From Paenibacillus sp. PK3_47 (GTDB lineage: Bacteria; Bacillota; Bacilli; Paenibacillales; Paenibacillaceae): 64,000 nucleotides of DNA. A program made the translations under genes and the position numbers. The first letter of the stretch is position 1. The number at the start of each line of letters is the position of its first letter. Location of the stretch: positions 3,844,001-3,908,000 of the forward strand of contig NZ_CP026029.1 of the NCBI RefSeq assembly GCF_023520895.1, written 5' to 3'. The notes beneath the pieces were generated by a model. That model searched no databases and was not told where the DNA came from. It worked only from the letters and a program-made list of their open reading frames with translations. Positions 18,888 to 27,344 of the stretch are shown one piece after another.

Positions 18888-19772
18888 TTACGGAAGATTG
18901 GCGACGATATTCTCGACCGGCTGGGGCGGAAGCTTGGCAATCAGATCGCCCATCACGTTCAGACGTTCTTCAATATTCAGCAGTGTATAATCTGCAGGAG
19001 AGACATTGCGCTCCACCTCCTCCCACAAGAGGGGAGTGGATACCGTTGCGAGCGGACGAGCACGCGGCGTATAAGGGGCAGCCAGGGTTTTGCCGGCGTA
19101 ATGCTGCAGATAATCAAAATAAATTTTGTCGCCGCGGTGTTTTTTCAGCCGTTCCAGCGTAAAAAGATCGGGACGTTTCTCGGTGACGAACCGGCCGACC
19201 AAATGCCCGATTTTGCGCAGCTCGTCAAAGGTGATTCCCTGCCTGATGGGAACGATAATCTGGACACCGGTCGCCCCGGATGTTTTTGGCACAGACTGCA
19301 GCCCCAGTGATCTGAGCACTTCCCCGACAATGGAGGCTGCTTCCATAATCCGCGGTTCAATCTCAAGGGAAGGATCAAGATCGATCATCCATTCACAGGG
19401 AAGCACGCTTCCGGCATAATGCAGAGAAGGATGGAACTCCAGTGCAGCCAAATTTCCGAGCCAGATGAGTTCGGGCAGCCCCTGCAGCATAATATAGGTA
19501 ATATTCTCATGAACAGCTGTCTTTACAAATTCGGGCAGCGGATGCGGTGCGTTTTTCTGATAAAAAGACATGCCTGATACCCCATGGGGATAGCGGATCA
19601 CTGTCAGCAGCCGGTCCCGGCAGTAACGCAGCAGGAAGGGGGAAAGCGCGGCCAGCTTCTGCAGATATATTTTTTTGGTAATGCCTGCTTCGGGCCATAG
19701 GGGCTTATCGGGATTCGTAATGGCAAGCTCTTGCCCGTCTACCGTAATGGAACCTTTAATGGTTGCCGGCAT
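18888..19772 (-). CDS. LigD-type NHEJ polymerase/primase, stand-alone
   Basis: 294-aa archaeo-eukaryotic primase-superfamily polymerase that fills ends during non-homologous end joining. Visible motifs: DKPLWPEAGITK at the start of the domain, the metal-binding MIDLDP, the nucleotide-binding KTSGATGVQIIVPI, and the late DKIYFDYLQH. The ATG at 19772 has GGGAGG upstream; an in-frame start at 19862 is weaker. It is last in a ku-ligase-polymerase operon. In B. subtilis LigD the ligase and polymerase are one chain; here they are separate proteins. Confidence 0.9.
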   Translation of the reverse strand: MPATIKGSITVDGQELAITNPDKPLWPEAGITKKIYLQKLAALSPFLLRYCRDRLLTVIRYPHGVSGMSFYQKNAPHPLPEFVKTAVHENITYIMLQGLPELIWLGNLAALEFHPSLHYAGSVLPCEWMIDLDPSLEIEPRIMEAASIVGEVLRSLGLQSVPKTSGATGVQIIVPIRQGITFDELRKIGHLVGRFVTEKRPDLFTLERLKKHRGDKIYFDYLQHYAGKTLAAPYTPRARPLATVSTPLLWEEVERNVSPADYTLLNIEERLNVMGDLIAKLPPQPVENIVANLP

Positions 19773-19818
19773 AATGAACCCTCCCTTCTTAGTTGTCGGA
19801 TATTTTTGCGGCGAATCC

Positions 19819-20766
19819 TTATGCCTTTTGATCCAGACGGCAGGAGAGCGGCGGCAGCTCAACGAGTGCCTGGATCACAGGCTGGCGCATCGTCCCCGAA
19901 GGATTCCATTCCAGAAAGTGAAGCTTGAACACAAGCTCGGGCTGAATCCAGACGGCATCCTTGCTGCGGCCCGGTACGGCAGTAAAAGGCATCTGCGGAA
20001 CCTTAAGCATTTCTGCCCGGGCAGTCAGATTCCGCCAGTCTGCAGCTGTCATTTTGCCGGCGCCGGCATGTCCGATATAATGCAGTCTGCCCCCGTCGTC
20101 ATACAGTCCAAAGAGCAGCGCATTCACAATCCCGTCCCGGTAGGTGACTCCTCCCGCTACGGCGGTCACATCGGAGATAACCTTGCGTTTCAGCCAGCGT
20201 TTATCTTTGCCCCCGGCTGTGTATGTGCTGGTAATGTCCTTGCAGACAATTCCCTCCAGGCCGCCGTTCCGTGCAGCGGTGAACAGCTCTTCGGGATTAG
20301 CGTAACTCGGTACATTCTGCACATGGGGATGCGGCAGCAGCATCTCGTTCAGGAACTGCTGCCGCCGCGACAAGGGCTGGTCCAGCAGCCACAGACCGTT
20401 GCAGTACAGCATATCAAAAATCATATAGAGCACCGGAACCTGCGGCATAGCCGCTTTGATCGCCGCCCCGTTCTTCAGGCTGTCCCGGCGCATCACCTCG
20501 TGAAATGAAGGCTTACCGCCGCTGAGCGCAATGACCTCACCGTCCAGAATGAAAGAGTCTGCCCGGCAGTAATCACCGGGCACCGTAAGCTCGGGATACT
20601 GCAGCGTCCGGCGGTTGCCGCGGCGGTTAATCAGCTCAAGGCTGCTGCCGTCATAATAAGAAAGCATCCGGACACCGTCCCATTTGATCTGGGCGATCCA
20701 CTCGCTGCCGGAAGGAAGACAGGAAGCCAGGACTGGTTCAAAGGGAACGACAGGCTGCAGCTTCAC
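19819..20766 (-). CDS. ATP-dependent DNA ligase (LigD ligase part)
   Basis: 315-aa ATP-dependent ligase that seals breaks bridged by Ku. Adenylation motif I is IKWDGVR with the nucleophile Lys28; motif III is FILDGEVIAL. The oligonucleotide-binding domain occupies roughly the last 120 residues. The GTG start at 20766 has AAGGAGG 8 nt upstream. It lies between ku and the polymerase gene, 41 and 46 nt from each. There is no nuclease (3'-phosphoesterase) domain. Confidence 0.9.
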   Translation of the reverse strand: MKLQPVVPFEPVLASCLPSGSEWIAQIKWDGVRMLSYYDGSSLELINRRGNRRTLQYPELTVPGDYCRADSFILDGEVIALSGGKPSFHEVMRRDSLKNGAAIKAAMPQVPVLYMIFDMLYCNGLWLLDQPLSRRQQFLNEMLLPHPHVQNVPSYANPEELFTAARNGGLEGIVCKDITSTYTAGGKDKRWLKRKVISDVTAVAGGVTYRDGIVNALLFGLYDDGGRLHYIGHAGAGKMTAADWRNLTARAEMLKVPQMPFTAVPGRSKDAVWIQPELVFKLHFLEWNPSGTMRQPVIQALVELPPLSCRLDQKA

Positions 20767-20807
20767 TTATACCGCCTCCTTACAGGTTTTATATTGAAAG
20801 TCTTAGC

Positions 20808-21776
20808 CTAGGACACCGTTTCCTTGCTCTTGGCGCTGCGCCGTTTCGGTTTCGGGGCAATGACCGGAATGGGGCCTGTTGCTTCATCAAGCACCGCTGT
20901 TCCCGCAGGGGCGGCGGTTTTTTTGGTCCGGGTTGTCTTTTTCTTGGCCGCAGGCGCAGCCGGATTAGCAGTGGTACCGGGCAGCGGAGTGCCTGGATCC
21001 GTAGGAATATGCTGGACAGCCTGGATGCTGGCCTGCAGAGCAGCCATCAGATCAATTACATTGTTTTCCTGGCGGGCAGGGGCAATGTGGAATTCCTCTC
21101 CGGCAATTTTGTGTGAGATCAGATCCAGCATCCTCTGGCGGTAGTCGTCAGTGTATTTGGCCGGCTCGAACGGTGTGGACAGCTGGGAGATCAGCAGTTT
21201 GGCCATCTCCAGCTCCTTATCGCTGACGATGCCTGCTTCCGGCAGACCGGGAACCTGTGAGACGGGACGAACCTCATCGGGATAAAAAATCGTCTCAATC
21301 GCCAGACAATCCTCTAATACACGTATTGCAGCGAGGCTGCTTTTGGAGCGGATGGAGATTTTGGCAATACCGATCTTGCCCGTCTGCCGCATCGCCTCCA
21401 TCAGGAGCCGGTAAGCATTGGTGCCCGCCTGGTCAGGGGACAAATAATAGGTTTTTTGAAAATAAATCGGGTCAATTTCGGTCAAATCCACAAAATCCAG
21501 AATCGTAATGTTCTTGCTGCTCTGTTCAGTGAGCTGGTCAATTTCCTCTTTGTCGAACAGGACAAACTTCCCTTTCTCATACTCATAGCCCTTGCCGATT
21601 TCTTCCCAGGTGACTTCTTTTTCACATACGGGACACTTGCGGACATACGACAGCGGACTGCCGCATTCCTTATGGATGTAACGCAGTGAAATGTCTTTGT
21701 CTTCTGTGGCGGAGAACATTTTGACGGGTACGTGGACGAGTCCGAAGCTGATGGCGCCTTTCCAGACGGTATGCAT
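20808..21776 (-). CDS. ku: Ku DNA end-binding protein
   Basis: 322-aa bacterial Ku homodimer subunit. It threads onto double-strand breaks and recruits LigD. The family start MHTVWKGAISFGLVHVPVKM is exact, and the Ku core runs to about residue 255. The tail (about 260-322) is rich in Lys, Ala, Thr and Pro, as in other Ku proteins, where it binds DNA and LigD. Cysteines in KCPVCEKEV and KECGS could bind zinc. RBS AGGAGG. It is the first gene of the repair operon and lies divergent from spore-associated genes. Confidence 0.95.
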   Translation of the reverse strand: MHTVWKGAISFGLVHVPVKMFSATEDKDISLRYIHKECGSPLSYVRKCPVCEKEVTWEEIGKGYEYEKGKFVLFDKEEIDQLTEQSSKNITILDFVDLTEIDPIYFQKTYYLSPDQAGTNAYRLLMEAMRQTGKIGIAKISIRSKSSLAAIRVLEDCLAIETIFYPDEVRPVSQVPGLPEAGIVSDKELEMAKLLISQLSTPFEPAKYTDDYRQRMLDLISHKIAGEEFHIAPARQENNVIDLMAALQASIQAVQHIPTDPGTPLPGTTANPAAPAAKKKTTRTKKTAAPAGTAVLDEATGPIPVIAPKPKRRSAKSKETVS

Positions 21777-21809
21777 GAATATCGCCTCCTGATAATAAGT
21801 GCTTTGGCT

Positions 21810-21839
21810 TAGTATGAGGAAGCGGAGCTTTTTCTAGCC
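21810..21839 (-). promoter_or_regulatory. Possible forespore (SigG/SigF-type) promoter of ku
   Basis: On the minus strand GGCTA, an 18-bp spacer and CATACTA precede the ku start by 33 nt. CATACTA is a full match to the SigG -10 CATWHTA; the -35 fits GHATR at only three of five positions. In B. subtilis the ku-ligD genes are expressed in the forespore, which makes this plausible but unproven. Confidence 0.35.
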
Positions 21840-21921
21840 GGGTGCATTTTTTGCGAAGGTTGGGAAAAAATATAGCCGTGACAGGCAAGCTGCGTTATTT
21901 TATGCAGGGGAAGGTGCAGTG

Positions 21922-22122
21922 ATGGGAAAAGGACCGTCTGAATGGAGCGGCATACTGTCTGCGCAGGATATCCCTGCAGAAGCTGTGAACTGGTATAACA
22001 TCATCTCTTCTCCGGAGGAAAGTGAGCCGGATAGGGATTCCGGGCATTTGGATGCCGATGCAACCATTGGCGAGCTCCCCGAGGAGGAAGAGCAGGAGAC
22101 AGACAGGCCTCATACAAACTAA
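21922..22122 (+). CDS. Small acidic hypothetical protein
   Basis: 66-aa protein of unknown family, strongly acidic in its second half (PDRDSGHLDADA, then ELPEEEEQETD), with no membrane segment. ATG 21922 (or GTG 21919) has GGGGAAGG at good spacing. It lies 18 nt before the SspH-type gene, so the two probably share a transcript, and it is divergent from ku. The position suggests a sporulation-linked protein; the sequence alone does not show this. Confidence 0.55.
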   Translation: MGKGPSEWSGILSAQDIPAEAVNWYNIISSPEESEPDRDSGHLDADATIGELPEEEEQETDRPHTN

Positions 22123-22140
22123 CTTAAAGGAGCCGGTAAA

Positions 22141-22326
22141 ATGGACGTGAAACGCGCAAAGGATATCTATGCCTCCAAGGAAATGATCGCTGTACATCTC
22201 GATGGTGAACCGGTCTGGATAGAGCATGTGGATGCGGACAACGGGATGGCAACTGTGCAGGTAGGCTCCCGCCCGACCAATGTGCACACTGTAGGTGTAG
22301 AGCGGCTGGAGGAGCAGAAGAGCTAG
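22141..22326 (+). CDS. sspH: H-type small acid-soluble spore protein (SspH family)
   Basis: 61-aa protein matching the SspH family along its length: MDVKRAKDIYASKEMIAVHL, then GEPVWIEHVD, then a short acidic C-terminus. These minor SASPs are made in the forespore and accumulate in the spore core. A strong AAAGGAG precedes the ATG. Its location next to ku fits a spore-protection function for the whole locus. Confidence 0.85.
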   Translation: MDVKRAKDIYASKEMIAVHLDGEPVWIEHVDADNGMATVQVGSRPTNVHTVGVERLEEQKS

Positions 22327-22439
22327 CCGGATGCAGCAAAAGATGACCGATCCCCTGTCAGCTGGCAGGGGCGGTTGATAACAGATACATACTTACATAG
22401 AGTAACCGCTGGATAAATGGCGGCATAGAAGCCTTAAGG

Positions 22440-22640
22440 AGCAGTTTTGCGAAATGAACGGGAAAAGTCCCGTTGAATTCGGTCTAAGGGGGCATATCAG
22501 CGAAATGAGCGGGAAAAGTCCCGTTGAATTCGGTTTGAGGGATCGGAAGCGTGAAATGGGCGGGAAAAGTCCCGTTGAATTCGGCCTGAAGGAGCGGGAT
22601 GGCGAAATGAACGGGAAAAGTCCCGTTGATCCGAGCAAAC
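22440..22640. repeat. 51-bp tandem repeat array A (4 units)
   Basis: Units begin GAAATG at 22451, 22502, 22553 and 22604, exactly 51 bp apart. Each unit has the dyad core AACGGGA-AAAG-TCCCGTT (the first two bases vary) followed by GAATTCGG. Four near-identical cores are joined by more variable 20-bp stretches. The array fills most of the gap between the SspH-type gene and the EmrE-like gene. The frame is open because 51 is a multiple of three, but no ribosome site or family supports a protein. Confidence 0.9.
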
Positions 22641-22670
22641 TGTAAAGGGATGTTGTGACAAGTGTAAGTC

Positions 22671-22775
22671 TCCACGGCACATTGTGTTAGAATTTTGCAT
22701 ACAGTTGGTTCGTTACCTTCGCAGTGGCACATTGTGTGCAATTTTTCGCATTCACATAGCTCTTTCTCCTTCGGA
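22671..22775. repeat. Two diverged ~50-bp direct repeats
   Basis: GGCACATTGTGT begins at 22676 and again at 22726. Each is followed by a similar AATTTTGCAT / AATTTTTCGCAT stretch. The 50-bp period and the position next to array A suggest a further, more decayed member of the same repeat type. The rest of 22776-22940 shows no gene. Confidence 0.55.
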
Positions 22776-22940
22776 TGAACCTTCGTCTACGTCTTGCACC
22801 AGCTCGAAGCCAAGAAAGGCTGATTTCAGCGGATTGCCATCTTTACTCTCTAATACGGACACAATACCTTACACAAGGGTTGACGGTGTCAGCTGTAAAA
22901 TCCTATATTGGGTTTGTGAAAATTAGGGAAAAGAGCTGAT

Positions 22941-23951
22941 GTGGTGCGTCCCCTTATACTTGGTGTGTGTTCGGCGCTGTTTTTTGCGGTAACGTTTGTA
23001 CTTAACCGGCGGATGGAGCTGTCGGGAGGAAGCTGGGCCTGGAGCGCCTCGCTCCGGTACTTGTTCACGCTGCCGTTTCTGCTGGCGATTGTGGCTGGCC
23101 GGGGCAGGCTGAAGCCGCTGCTGGCTGCAATGAAGAACCGTCCCGCGGCCTGGATTTTGTGGGGAACTGTAGGTTTCGGCTTGTTCTATGCCCCGATCTG
23201 CTTCGCTGCAGCTTATGCCCCGGGCTGGCTGACTGCCGGCACGTGGCAGATTACGATCATATCCGGATCACTGCTTGCCCCGCTGTTCGGGGAATGGATA
23301 AGCAGTCCTTCCGGTCCGGTCTACAGACGCGGGCGTATTCCGCTGCGCGGTCTCGGGCTGTCGCTGATTATTTTGACCGGTGTGGCTCTGCTTCAGGCAG
23401 AACATGCGAAGGAGCTGTCTGCTTCACAAGTTTTGCTCGGTATTGTTCCGGTACTTATTGCTTCCTTCGCGTATCCGCTCGGTAACCGCAAAATGATGGA
23501 GTTATGCGGCGGCCGGCTGGATGTGTTCCAGCGTATTCTCGGGATGACTATGGCCAGTCTGCCGTTCTGGCTGCTGCTTGGGCTGTACGGCCTGGCGGAC
23601 AGCGGCTTGCCGTCTCCCTCCCAGATGGGGCAGTCATTAATTGTGGCTCTGTCATCCGGCATTATCGCCACTGTGCTGTTCTTCCGCGCGACAGAGATGG
23701 TGAGGGACAACATGAGCGGGCTTGCCGCCGTAGAGGCTACCCAGTCGCTGGAAGTGCTGTTTGCCTTATCGGGAGAAATGCTGATTTTGTCTACGCCTAT
23801 GCCCTCGCTGCTCTCCTGGTCGGGAATAGCTGTAATTATCACCGGGATGGCGCTGCACAGCCTGTTCTCCCCGCGGACGGGAAGTGAATCTCAAGTGACG
23901 GCAGGCGGGCCAAAAGAGGCTTTACCGCTTTCAGCGGACAGGAACGGATAG
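22941..23951 (+). CDS. EmrE-like multidrug/metabolite exporter (DMT superfamily)
   Basis: 336-aa membrane protein with about ten hydrophobic helices arranged as two similar halves, as in the drug/metabolite transporter superfamily. The N-terminus (LILGVCSALFFAVTFVLNRR) and the final helix pair fit the putative multidrug-resistance efflux transporter group. The start is one of two adjacent GTG codons; the upstream ribosome site is weak. It precedes the t6A genes by 88 nt and is not functionally linked to them by sequence. Confidence 0.78.
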   Translation: MVRPLILGVCSALFFAVTFVLNRRMELSGGSWAWSASLRYLFTLPFLLAIVAGRGRLKPLLAAMKNRPAAWILWGTVGFGLFYAPICFAAAYAPGWLTAGTWQITIISGSLLAPLFGEWISSPSGPVYRRGRIPLRGLGLSLIILTGVALLQAEHAKELSASQVLLGIVPVLIASFAYPLGNRKMMELCGGRLDVFQRILGMTMASLPFWLLLGLYGLADSGLPSPSQMGQSLIVALSSGIIATVLFFRATEMVRDNMSGLAAVEATQSLEVLFALSGEMLILSTPMPSLLSWSGIAVIITGMALHSLFSPRTGSESQVTAGGPKEALPLSADRNG

Positions 23952-24039
23952 AGCAGGCTGTTGCGGTAAAAGTACCATACCGATATAATTAAAAGTAGTG
24001 TAACCGGGAAGGCATTTTTATAAAGGTGGTAGTTGCAGT

Positions 24040-24531
24040 TTGGAGAATAATGTCGAAACGGTGTTTACATACCGTTCTTACAGCCTGCAGGATACGGAAC
24101 AGCTGGCTGCTGCTGTCGCTGCCGCATCTGCGCCCGGCATGGTGATCGGCCTGAACGGTGATCTGGGTGCGGGCAAAACGGCGTTCTCGCAATGCTACGC
24201 CCGTCATTTGGGCGTAGAGGGGATCGTGAACAGTCCTACTTTTACAATTATCAAGGAATATCAGGGCCGTCTGCCGCTCTATCATATGGATGTGTACCGG
24301 ATATCTGCTATGGAAGCGGACGAGCTGGGGCTGGAAGAGTATTTTTACGGGCAGGGCGTCTGTCTGGTGGAATGGAGCAGTATTATTACAGAGCTGATGC
24401 CGCCGGGGCATCTGAATATATACATGAAAACGGCCGGGCCGGAGGAACGGCTTATTACAGTGACCGGAACCGGGGAGCCTTACGGTGAGGTCTGCCGGGC
24501 GCTTAGCCAGAAGTGGGGTAAAGATAAATGA
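24040..24531 (+). CDS. tsaE: tRNA t6A biosynthesis ATPase TsaE
   Basis: 163-aa P-loop ATPase needed for N6-threonylcarbamoyladenosine in tRNAs that read ANN codons; it works with TsaB and TsaD. Walker A is GDLGAGKTAFSQ and is followed by the family motif VNSPTFTIIKEY and YHMDVYR. The start is TTG with AAAGGTGG upstream. The stop overlaps the start of tsaB by 4 nt, so tsaE-tsaB-rimI-tsaD form one operon. Confidence 0.94.
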   Translation: MENNVETVFTYRSYSLQDTEQLAAAVAAASAPGMVIGLNGDLGAGKTAFSQCYARHLGVEGIVNSPTFTIIKEYQGRLPLYHMDVYRISAMEADELGLEEYFYGQGVCLVEWSSIITELMPPGHLNIYMKTAGPEERLITVTGTGEPYGEVCRALSQKWGKDK

Positions 24532-25358
24532 GTAATCAAAATAATGAGCCGCGCAAGCGGCTTTTGGCGCTGGATACATCGACGGCCGTTCTTGGAGTTG
24601 CCGTTCTGGAGGACGGTAATCTTCTGCACGAGATTAATGCATCGGGAGAGCGGAACCACTCGGTTCATCTGCTCCCAATTATTCAGCAGGCGCTGCAGGC
24701 TTCTGGAACAACCTCCGGTATGCTTAGCGGAATTACTGTCGGCATCGGCCCCGGTTCTTATACGGGAACGCGGATTGCGGTTACAGCGGCCAAAACCTTG
24801 GCCTGGGCATGGAAAGTGCCTGTAGCAGGCGTATCCAGTCTGCATGCGCTGGCTTGGGGCGGTTATAATGCTGCTGCCCGGCAAGCGGTGGAAGCTGCGG
24901 ATGGGGCAGCCGGGATAAGCGGGAGCGGTCCGGACTGGGTCATTCCGCTGCTTGATGCCCGCCGTGGACAGGCCTACACGGCGCTGTTCACTGTAGAGGG
25001 CGATCAGGCGCCGCGCCGTCTTGAGCCTGATGCCATCCGTCTGATGGCTGACTGGGTGGTGGATCTGGAAGCCCGGCTGCAGCAGGCTGAAGAAGAAGGC
25101 GTGAAGCCTGGCACGATCTGGTTTGTTGGAGAGACTTCTGTACACGGAAGCAGTGAGAGGCTTGCTCCGCTGGCAGAACATGTCTCTGTACGGGCAGTGC
25201 CTTATGAACTGGAGGGCCGCTGGGCAGGCTTCCTCGCCGGAGAGCGGCTGCTTACCGAAAGTGACGACCTGCACGGGCTAATCCCCAATTATACCCAACT
25301 ATCCGAAGCCGAAGCCAATCTGCGCCGTAGCAGTGAAGGGGGCGGGACAAAACTATGA
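24528..25358 (+). CDS. tsaB: tRNA t6A biosynthesis protein TsaB
   Basis: 276-aa ASKHA-fold protein that forms a heterodimer with TsaD and is itself catalytically inactive. It has LALDTSTAVLGVAVLE at the N-terminus and the signature ITVGIGPGSYTGTRIAVTAAK. It is somewhat longer than average because of an inserted stretch around residues 110-130 (Ala/Gly-rich). Both ends overlap neighbours by 4 nt, showing tight translational coupling. Confidence 0.94.
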   Translation: MSNQNNEPRKRLLALDTSTAVLGVAVLEDGNLLHEINASGERNHSVHLLPIIQQALQASGTTSGMLSGITVGIGPGSYTGTRIAVTAAKTLAWAWKVPVAGVSSLHALAWGGYNAAARQAVEAADGAAGISGSGPDWVIPLLDARRGQAYTALFTVEGDQAPRRLEPDAIRLMADWVVDLEARLQQAEEEGVKPGTIWFVGETSVHGSSERLAPLAEHVSVRAVPYELEGRWAGFLAGERLLTESDDLHGLIPNYTQLSEAEANLRRSSEGGGTKL

Positions 25359-25873
25359 CGGATTCAGAGCCGAACAAAGACCTGGGAGCGGAGCTTGTGT
25401 TCCGCCTGATGAAGCTTGAAGATATTCCCGATATCCTTGTCATTGAGCGCGAAGCTTTTACCATGCCGTGGACGGAAGAAGCGTTCCGCAATGAGCTGAC
25501 GCATAATCATTTTGCCAAATATATGGTGATGGAGCTGCACGGGCATATCATCGGATACGCCGGAATGTGGGCCATTGTAGACGAGGCTCATGTAACAAAT
25601 ATTGCTGTTCTTGAAGCTTACCGGGGACGCAAATGGGGCGACCGGCTGCTGGAAGAGCTGATGAGGACGGCCGGATTTTTGGGCATGAAGTCCATTACGC
25701 TGGAGGTACGGGTCTCGAATGAGGTGGCCCAGAATTTATATCGCAAAAAAGGTTTCCGGCCTGCCGGCACCCGCAAAGGCTATTACTCGGACAACCGTGA
25801 GGATGCGCTGATCATGTGGGCGGATTTGCCGGATTACGGGGAGCAGGGCCTGATGGAAGGAAGCGTGGACTAA
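25355..25873 (+). CDS. rimI: Ribosomal-protein-alanine N-acetyltransferase-type GNAT (RimI)
   Basis: 172-aa GNAT acetyltransferase whose family acetylates the N-terminus of ribosomal protein S18 in enterobacteria. Motif A reads VLEAYRGRKWGDRLLEELM; the acetyl-CoA loop has Lys where Gly is usual (RGRKWG). The late motif is NLYRKKGFRPAGTRKGYY. It starts inside tsaB and ends 2 nt before tsaD. Position between tsaB and tsaD is conserved in Bacillota and supports the name. Confidence 0.87.
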   Translation: MTDSEPNKDLGAELVFRLMKLEDIPDILVIEREAFTMPWTEEAFRNELTHNHFAKYMVMELHGHIIGYAGMWAIVDEAHVTNIAVLEAYRGRKWGDRLLEELMRTAGFLGMKSITLEVRVSNEVAQNLYRKKGFRPAGTRKGYYSDNREDALIMWADLPDYGEQGLMEGSVD

Positions 25874-25875
25874 CA

Positions 25876-26925
25876 ATGAAGACAGAGACGGGCGCTGACA
25901 AGCCTGTGCTTATATTAGCTATAGAAACCAGCTGTGACGAAACATCTGTAGCGGTGATCAAAGACGGGAGCGAAGTGCTCTCGAATATTATTTCAAGCCA
26001 GATCGAAACACACCGCGCCTTTGGCGGGGTAGTCCCCGAGGTGGCCTCCCGCAAGCATGTGGAAGTGATAACCCTGGTCGTTGAAGAAGCGCTGGCCGCA
26101 GCGAAGGTGGATCCGCAGGAGCTGGCGGCAGTAGCAGTTACCCAGGGGCCCGGACTGGTCGGAGCGCTGCTGGTCGGCGTTGTAGCAGCCAAAAGCCTGG
26201 CTCTCGCCTGGGACAAGCCGCTGATCGGCACCCATCATATTGCCGGGCATATTTATGCCAACCGGCTGGTCAAAGAGCTGCAGTATCCGAACATGACGCT
26301 GGTGGTGTCCGGCGGACACACAGAGCTTGTCCATATGGAGCGTGAAGGGGAATTCCGGATTATCGGACGCACCCGTGATGACGCCGTTGGTGAAGCTTAT
26401 GATAAAGTGGCACGGGCTCTTGGCTTTCCCTATCCCGGTGGTCCCCATGTGGACCGTCTGGCCCGCGAGGCGGCTGAAGCAGTGCCTTTGCCGCGTGTCT
26501 GGCTGGAGCCGGATTCCTATGACTTCAGCTTCAGCGGTCTGAAGTCCGCCGTGCTGAATGTAGTTAACCAGAGCAAGATGAAGGGCCTTACGCCGGATAT
26601 TGCCGGAATTGCCCGCGGCTTTCAGGAGTCGGTTGTCGAGGTGCTTGTGGAGAAGGCCGTCCGCGCAGTAAAGGCGAATAAAGCTAAGCAGCTGCTCCTC
26701 TGCGGCGGGGTTGCAGCGAATAAAGGATTACGCGAAGCGCTGGTCTCCCGCTGCGAGTTGGAAGGGATCGAACTGATTGTTCCGCCGCCGGTATATTGTA
26801 CTGACAATGCGGCAATGATTGGCGCCGCAGCCTATGTAAAATGGCGGCATGACGGTGACATTCCGCTGGATATGGCGGCAGATCCGGGACTTTCGCTGGA
26901 GAAATGGTCAGTATCCGCCTATTGA
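25876..26925 (+). CDS. tsaD: tRNA N6-adenosine threonylcarbamoyltransferase TsaD
   Basis: 349-aa catalytic subunit that transfers threonylcarbamoyl to A37 of tRNA. The N-terminal ATP site is ILAIETSCDETSVAVIKDG; the metal-binding HHIAGHIYA and the late LCGGVAANKGLR and DNAAMIG motifs are all present. ATG 25876 is used, since family homology starts there; the frame is open 60 nt further up into rimI. The stop codon overlaps the -35 of the downstream T-box promoter. Confidence 0.96.
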   Translation: MKTETGADKPVLILAIETSCDETSVAVIKDGSEVLSNIISSQIETHRAFGGVVPEVASRKHVEVITLVVEEALAAAKVDPQELAAVAVTQGPGLVGALLVGVVAAKSLALAWDKPLIGTHHIAGHIYANRLVKELQYPNMTLVVSGGHTELVHMEREGEFRIIGRTRDDAVGEAYDKVARALGFPYPGGPHVDRLAREAAEAVPLPRVWLEPDSYDFSFSGLKSAVLNVVNQSKMKGLTPDIAGIARGFQESVVEVLVEKAVRAVKANKAKQLLLCGGVAANKGLREALVSRCELEGIELIVPPPVYCTDNAAMIGAAAYVKWRHDGDIPLDMAADPGLSLEKWSVSAY

Positions 26926-26951
26926 CAGCATTTGGAGTCTAAGGGTATAAT
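26922..26951 (+). promoter_or_regulatory. SigA promoter of the leuA leader
   Basis: TTGACA, an 18-bp spacer and TATAAT: consensus hexamers. It overlaps the tsaD stop codon and lies just before the first T-box. Confidence 0.8.
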
Positions 26952-26959
26952 CAGCTCTA

Positions 26960-27328
26960 ATTACAACATAACAAACGCGATGAATGGAACCAGTAAGGTA
27001 ACTCCGGGATGAAGAGAACTGCGGGTTGGTGCGACGCAGCCGAAGGAGCCCTGAACTCATCCGGGAGCGGAACGGTGGAAGCAGGAGGCTCTGTGCGCAG
27101 GAGCTGAAGGTGCAGAAGATGTGCCTGACCTTTCGTACACCGTTACGGTTTGCCTCCGTGAGAAGGCGGCGATGCAGGAAGGCGGAGAATGATCCGGTAG
27201 TTCTTGCAGAGCATAGAGTGGATATCTTAGAGAAGGCTGAAAGAAAGCCGGACCGGGATATCAACAAGAGTGGTACCGCGAAGGTGAACAGCCTGTCGTC
27301 TCTTGAATGAGACGGCAGGCTTTTTTGT
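26960..27328 (+). ncRNA. T-box leader 1 (leucine type)
   Basis: The leader starts with GCGATGAATGGAACCAGTAA, the usual stem I entry. It carries the T-box AGAGTGGTACCGCG at 27268-27281 and ends in a terminator hairpin (27291-27326, AGCCTG/CAGGCT with T-run). The likely specifier is CTC (Leu) at 27056-27058, in GAACTCATCCGGGAG. Uncharged tRNA-Leu would stabilise the antiterminator. No gene lies between it and a second T-box. Confidence 0.85.
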
Positions 27329-27344
27329 ATTGAATTATAGAATA

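Noticed and set aside
22454..22645. 63-codon frame in array A as a small protein
   Set aside because: Open on several frames for the same periodicity reason; no supported start.
27026..27310. 94-codon frame inside T-box leader 1
   Set aside because: Lies entirely within structured leader RNA, including the T-box and terminator; no ribosome site.
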